From NCBI GenBank assembly GCA_964553915.1, contig CAZKMM010000048.1, forward strand, positions 1 through 17,461: DNA of 17,461 nucleotides, given 5' to 3'. The notes below the pieces were generated by a model that ran no database searches, was not told the DNA's origin, and was given only the letters and a program-made list of their open reading frames with translations. Below, one piece after another: positions 15,080 to 17,461 of the stretch (position 1 is the stretch's first letter; every line of letters starts with the position of its first letter). Position numbers and translations under genes: made by a program. This DNA comes from CAZKMM01 sp964553915. Lineage in GTDB: Bacteria > RBG-13-61-14 > DRUE01.

Positions 15080-16222
15080 TCATTTAGGTTTCTGAAAAGA
15101 TGATTTCCTCTCCCACAATTCCAGATAAAGCTTTTGATATTCCTCAACCATCCGGGAAAGAGAATATTCTCGCTCAATCGTCTTTTGTGCCTCTTTTCCT
15201 AAGCTTTCCGCTAATCCTGGGTTATTTAAAAGTTCTATAATAGCCCGGGCAAGAGCTTTTATATTTCCTGCTGGAAAAGTAATTCCATTTTTTCCTGGTT
15301 GGATAACCTCTTTTACAGCTTCTATCTCACTTGCGACTACTGGTCTGCCAAGCGACATTGCTTCTAAAAGAGAAATAGGTAACCCTTCCTGGAAGCTAGA
15401 CAAGATATAAATGTCAAAACATCTTAGCCACCTCTCCGGCTGAGATTGATATCCTGCCAGTAAAACTTTCCCTTCCAATTTTAAATCTTTAATAAGTTTT
15501 TCTAAACGAGGCTTTTCTGGTCCTTCCCCAACAATTATCAAATGGGAATCAGGAAAATACTTAACTACTTCTTTAAAAGCATAAATAAGAATGTCCAATC
15601 CTTTTCTTGGATGAAGCCGAGCATGAGTACCTATAATTGGTTTGCTCAATTTACTAATTTCTTCAGGTATTTTTTCTTTTACAGATTCTTTGTTAAGCTC
15701 AATGCAATTTCTAATTACATAGACTTTATTCTCAGAAATGTGATTTTCTATTTCTAGGTGTTTTTTTAACGAAAAGGCAATAGCAACCCAGGCATCTGCG
15801 AATTTTCCTGCTAGGCAGTTAAATAATCTACGCATCCGTTTATTTTCAAACATATGGAGAGTGCAAATAATAACAGGTAAATCAGCTAGCCTTCCTAAAA
15901 AACTTCCTAAAATATTTGCCTGAAAAAGATGGCAATGGAGAATATCTATTTTTTCTTGCTTAAATTTTTGCCAGAGCTTTATTGCTCCGAACGGGAGCTT
16001 AAAAAGATACTTAAAATTTACCCTTTCTCCCAGTTCAAGACAGGAGACTTTTATTCCCAGATTTTCTACTTTTCTTGCCATTTCTCCTTTTCGTTTTAAC
16101 ACCATCAGTTCGGGCAGGAACATCTCCCGGTCAAGATTTTTTATCAGCTCATAGACCACTTTCTCTGCTCCGCCAAAATGACTATCAGTGATGAGAAATA
16201 AAATTTTTATCTGCTTCGCCAT
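15080..16222 (-). CDS. GT4-family glycosyltransferase (GT-B fold), canonical E-x7-E
   Basis: Retaining glycosyltransferase of 380 residues. The N-terminal domain opens IKILFLITDSHFGGAEKVV (5-23) with the Gly-Gly nucleotide-sugar loop, followed by HCHLFQANILG (96-106). The C-terminal domain (about 194-370) has ARLHPRKGLD (201-210) with Arg202 and Lys207 contacting the donor phosphate, IIVGEGPE (229-236) and the intact motif EGLPISLLE, Glu279 to Glu287. It has no signal or strong membrane segment. It overlaps the GT2 gene upstream by 16 bases, and the next gene, the polyprenyl-phosphate transferase, begins 16 bases after its stop. It probably adds a sugar to the lipid-linked precursor that transferase makes. 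The specific sugar is unknown. A GT4 subtype could not be named. Confidence 0.92.
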   Translation of the reverse strand: MAKQIKILFLITDSHFGGAEKVVYELIKNLDREMFLPELMVLKRKGEMARKVENLGIKVSCLELGERVNFKYLFKLPFGAIKLWQKFKQEKIDILHCHLFQANILGSFLGRLADLPVIICTLHMFENKRMRRLFNCLAGKFADAWVAIAFSLKKHLEIENHISENKVYVIRNCIELNKESVKEKIPEEISKLSKPIIGTHARLHPRKGLDILIYAFKEVVKYFPDSHLIIVGEGPEKPRLEKLIKDLKLEGKVLLAGYQSQPERWLRCFDIYILSSFQEGLPISLLEAMSLGRPVVASEIEAVKEVIQPGKNGITFPAGNIKALARAIIELLNNPGLAESLGKEAQKTIEREYSLSRMVEEYQKLYLELWERKSSFQKPK

Positions 16223-17127
16223 TTTTTTATTTTTCTTCTTAAGGTGATGCCTCTTTTCATTATTCCCCCGGGAACCAGGCTTAAAAATATCCCCTGCCAG
16301 CTTTGAAGTTTAAAAGGAGCATATTTCAGGCAGAGCCTTGCCCGTTTTCTTGCTTCTTTTTGGAATCCACCTGCTAAAAAACGAATTAAGCTTTGATAAT
16401 ATATATTAAACCAGACTTTATTTTTTTCTTTTTCAGTTAACTCCGGGTGACGCTGAAAAGCACGAAGAACCACCTTCTTTGTCATCTCTTCTGCCAAAAG
16501 CTTTTTGCTCTGCACCGCACTTTCCGGATGTTTGCGGTATTCCACCCCAATCCAGGGATAATGAATAAATTTTCCTTTTTCTATTGCCCGAAGCCATAAA
16601 TCCCAATCTTGAGCGAGACGCAGGTCTTCAAATTTCAAGCCCTGTTCAAATAACTCTTTTCTTACCGCCACACTGGAGGTTGTAATGCGGTTTTTTTCCA
16701 GAAGCTTGACAAAATTAAGCTCCGGTTCGCTTTTTTGCACCCATAGCCGAGCCCCTTGCTCATCAATCACCCAGACATCCCCATAAAAAAGAACTGCTTC
16801 TGGATGTTTTTGAGCAAATGTGCAAATTCTTGCCAGATGTCCCGCAAGATAGCGGTCATCCGCATCCAGAAAAGCAATTAAAGGAGCTTTTGCCATTTCT
16901 ATCCCTTTGTTTCTGGTTTTTCCAGCTCCCTGATTTTCTTGGTCAATTAAAATAATTTTTTGAGAGTATTCTTTTAAAATTTCTCCACTTCGGTCTGTGG
17001 AGCCGTCATTTACCGCAATCACCTCAAATTCTATCCCTCTCTGGGATAAAACACTTTCCAGGCATTCCCGAAGATATTTTTCCACATTATAAACTGGAAT
17101 TACCACACTGATCTCAGGCTTGGACAT
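16207..17127 (-). CDS. GT2-family glycosyltransferase (GT-A fold)
   Basis: Inverting-type glycosyltransferase of 306 residues. The GT-A domain begins ISVVIPVYNVEKYLRECLES (6-25) with Asp41 in VNDGSTD for UDP binding. ENQGAGKTRNKGI (64-76) is the conserved middle helix region, and the metal-binding DxD appears as FLDADD (86-91). QDWDLWLR (173-180) holds the likely catalytic acid region, the ED/QD motif. The C-terminal ~100 residues are basic and contain a weakly hydrophobic helix (about 272-287), suggesting loose membrane contact. The start ATG is only 2 bases after the stop of the flippase remnant, with a weak GGA-type ribosome site. It overlaps the next GT4 by 16 bases. Donor unknown; a polysaccharide or O-antigen type role is likely from context. 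Confidence 0.92.
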   Translation of the reverse strand: MSKPEISVVIPVYNVEKYLRECLESVLSQRGIEFEVIAVNDGSTDRSGEILKEYSQKIILIDQENQGAGKTRNKGIEMAKAPLIAFLDADDRYLAGHLARICTFAQKHPEAVLFYGDVWVIDEQGARLWVQKSEPELNFVKLLEKNRITTSSVAVRKELFEQGLKFEDLRLAQDWDLWLRAIEKGKFIHYPWIGVEYRKHPESAVQSKKLLAEEMTKKVVLRAFQRHPELTEKEKNKVWFNIYYQSLIRFLAGGFQKEARKRARLCLKYAPFKLQSWQGIFLSLVPGGIMKRGITLRRKIKKWRSR

Positions 17128-17129
17128 TT

Positions 17130-17461
17130 TTATTTTTCCGATAGTAAGACTTTTTTCAGGATAATTAAATCATATTTATTAAGACTTTTAAACCTAACCC
17201 AAAAAGGCAAAATATCGCAACCATCATTTCCCACCAAGCCAAATAAAACAATCGCCAGATAAAAAATAACTGCTCGGGGATAACCAAGAAGCCGGGTAAT
17301 CAAAATTTCGCATATCCAGCCCAAAATCGCAAGGAGAATTTTTATGCTGGCTCCTGCCCCTAGATATTTACGCATTTGCTCAGGATGTCTTACTGATCAC
17401 CGGACTACTACCTGCTCTATGGCAAATGGAGTAAAAACATTCAGGAAGGTATACCAGGCAA
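17130..17461 (-). pseudogene. Remnant of a Wzx-like polysaccharide flippase, in-frame TGA and truncated
   Basis: A reading frame entering from the right edge encodes AWYTFLNVFTPFAIEQVVVR, then a TGA at 17397-17399. The same frame continues SVRHPEQMRKYLGAG and then two hydrophobic segments, ending at 17130. The part after the TGA could start at ATG 17375 (81 residues) but has no convincing ribosome site. The pattern VVVR..VRHPEQMRKYLGAG..IKILL..LLGYP resembles the N-terminal third of MOP-superfamily polysaccharide flippases (normally 400-plus residues). The end, NKYDLIILKKVLLSEK, looks like such a protein's C-terminal tail, so an internal deletion is possible. A flippase would fit a lipid-linked glycan operon. 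Alternatives are a short real membrane protein or a sequencing error. TGA is a normal stop in neighbouring genes, so recoding is unlikely. Confidence 0.5.

Noticed and set aside
17397..17399. TGA read as an amino acid (recoding) in the flippase remnant
   Set aside because: TGA ends several neighbouring genes, including engB, pilD and the GT4 at 15080, so a changed code is unlikely. There is no visible selenocysteine context, and the frame is also truncated downstream.

Overview
The window is almost solid coding sequence from an uncultured-looking bacterium, probably diderm. Base composition leans AT by eye. Support for a diderm comes from a type IV prepilin/pseudopilin system (prepilin peptidase plus a GspH/FimT-like pseudopilin) and an NtrC-class sigma-54 activator. 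There are no rRNA, tRNA, CRISPR or insertion-sequence signals. Genes overlap by a few bases or sit a few bases apart, so no gene-free stretch approaches 300 bases; the largest internal gap is 25 bases. Phylum cannot be fixed from the sequence. The mix recalls candidate-phylum genomes such as Aminicenantes or Omnitrophota, but that is only an impression.

Left block, plus strand, 1-5621: two tandem YfhO-family membrane proteins (the first cut by the window edge), the ribosome-assembly GTPase EngB, and an exported L,D-transpeptidase with an N-terminal TPR-like region and a coiled coil. The first three genes overlap by 7-8 bases and are probably co-transcribed.

Right block, minus strand, 17461 down to 5626: one long run transcribed right to left. 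It starts with a broken remnant that looks like a Wzx-type flippase. Then come a GT2 glycosyltransferase, a GT4 glycosyltransferase, a WecA/MraY-type polyprenyl-phosphate sugar-1-phosphate transferase, a membrane-anchored alkaline-phosphatase-superfamily enzyme, a UDP-galactopyranose-mutase-like flavoprotein and a second GT4. It ends with prepilin peptidase PilD, a membrane histidine kinase, its sigma-54-dependent response regulator and a pseudopilin. The two blocks converge with only 4 bases between stop codons.

How they may work together: the upstream part of the minus-strand run looks like a lipid-linked glycan pathway (initiating transferase, glycosyltransferases, a sugar-modifying flavoenzyme, a phosphodiesterase-like enzyme). 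The downstream part looks like a pilus or type II secretion accessory module with its own regulator. Their fusion into one overlapping run, with PilD in the middle, is the most interesting feature here. It suggests that surface glycan synthesis and pilin processing are co-expressed, possibly for pilin or envelope glycosylation. That link is inference.
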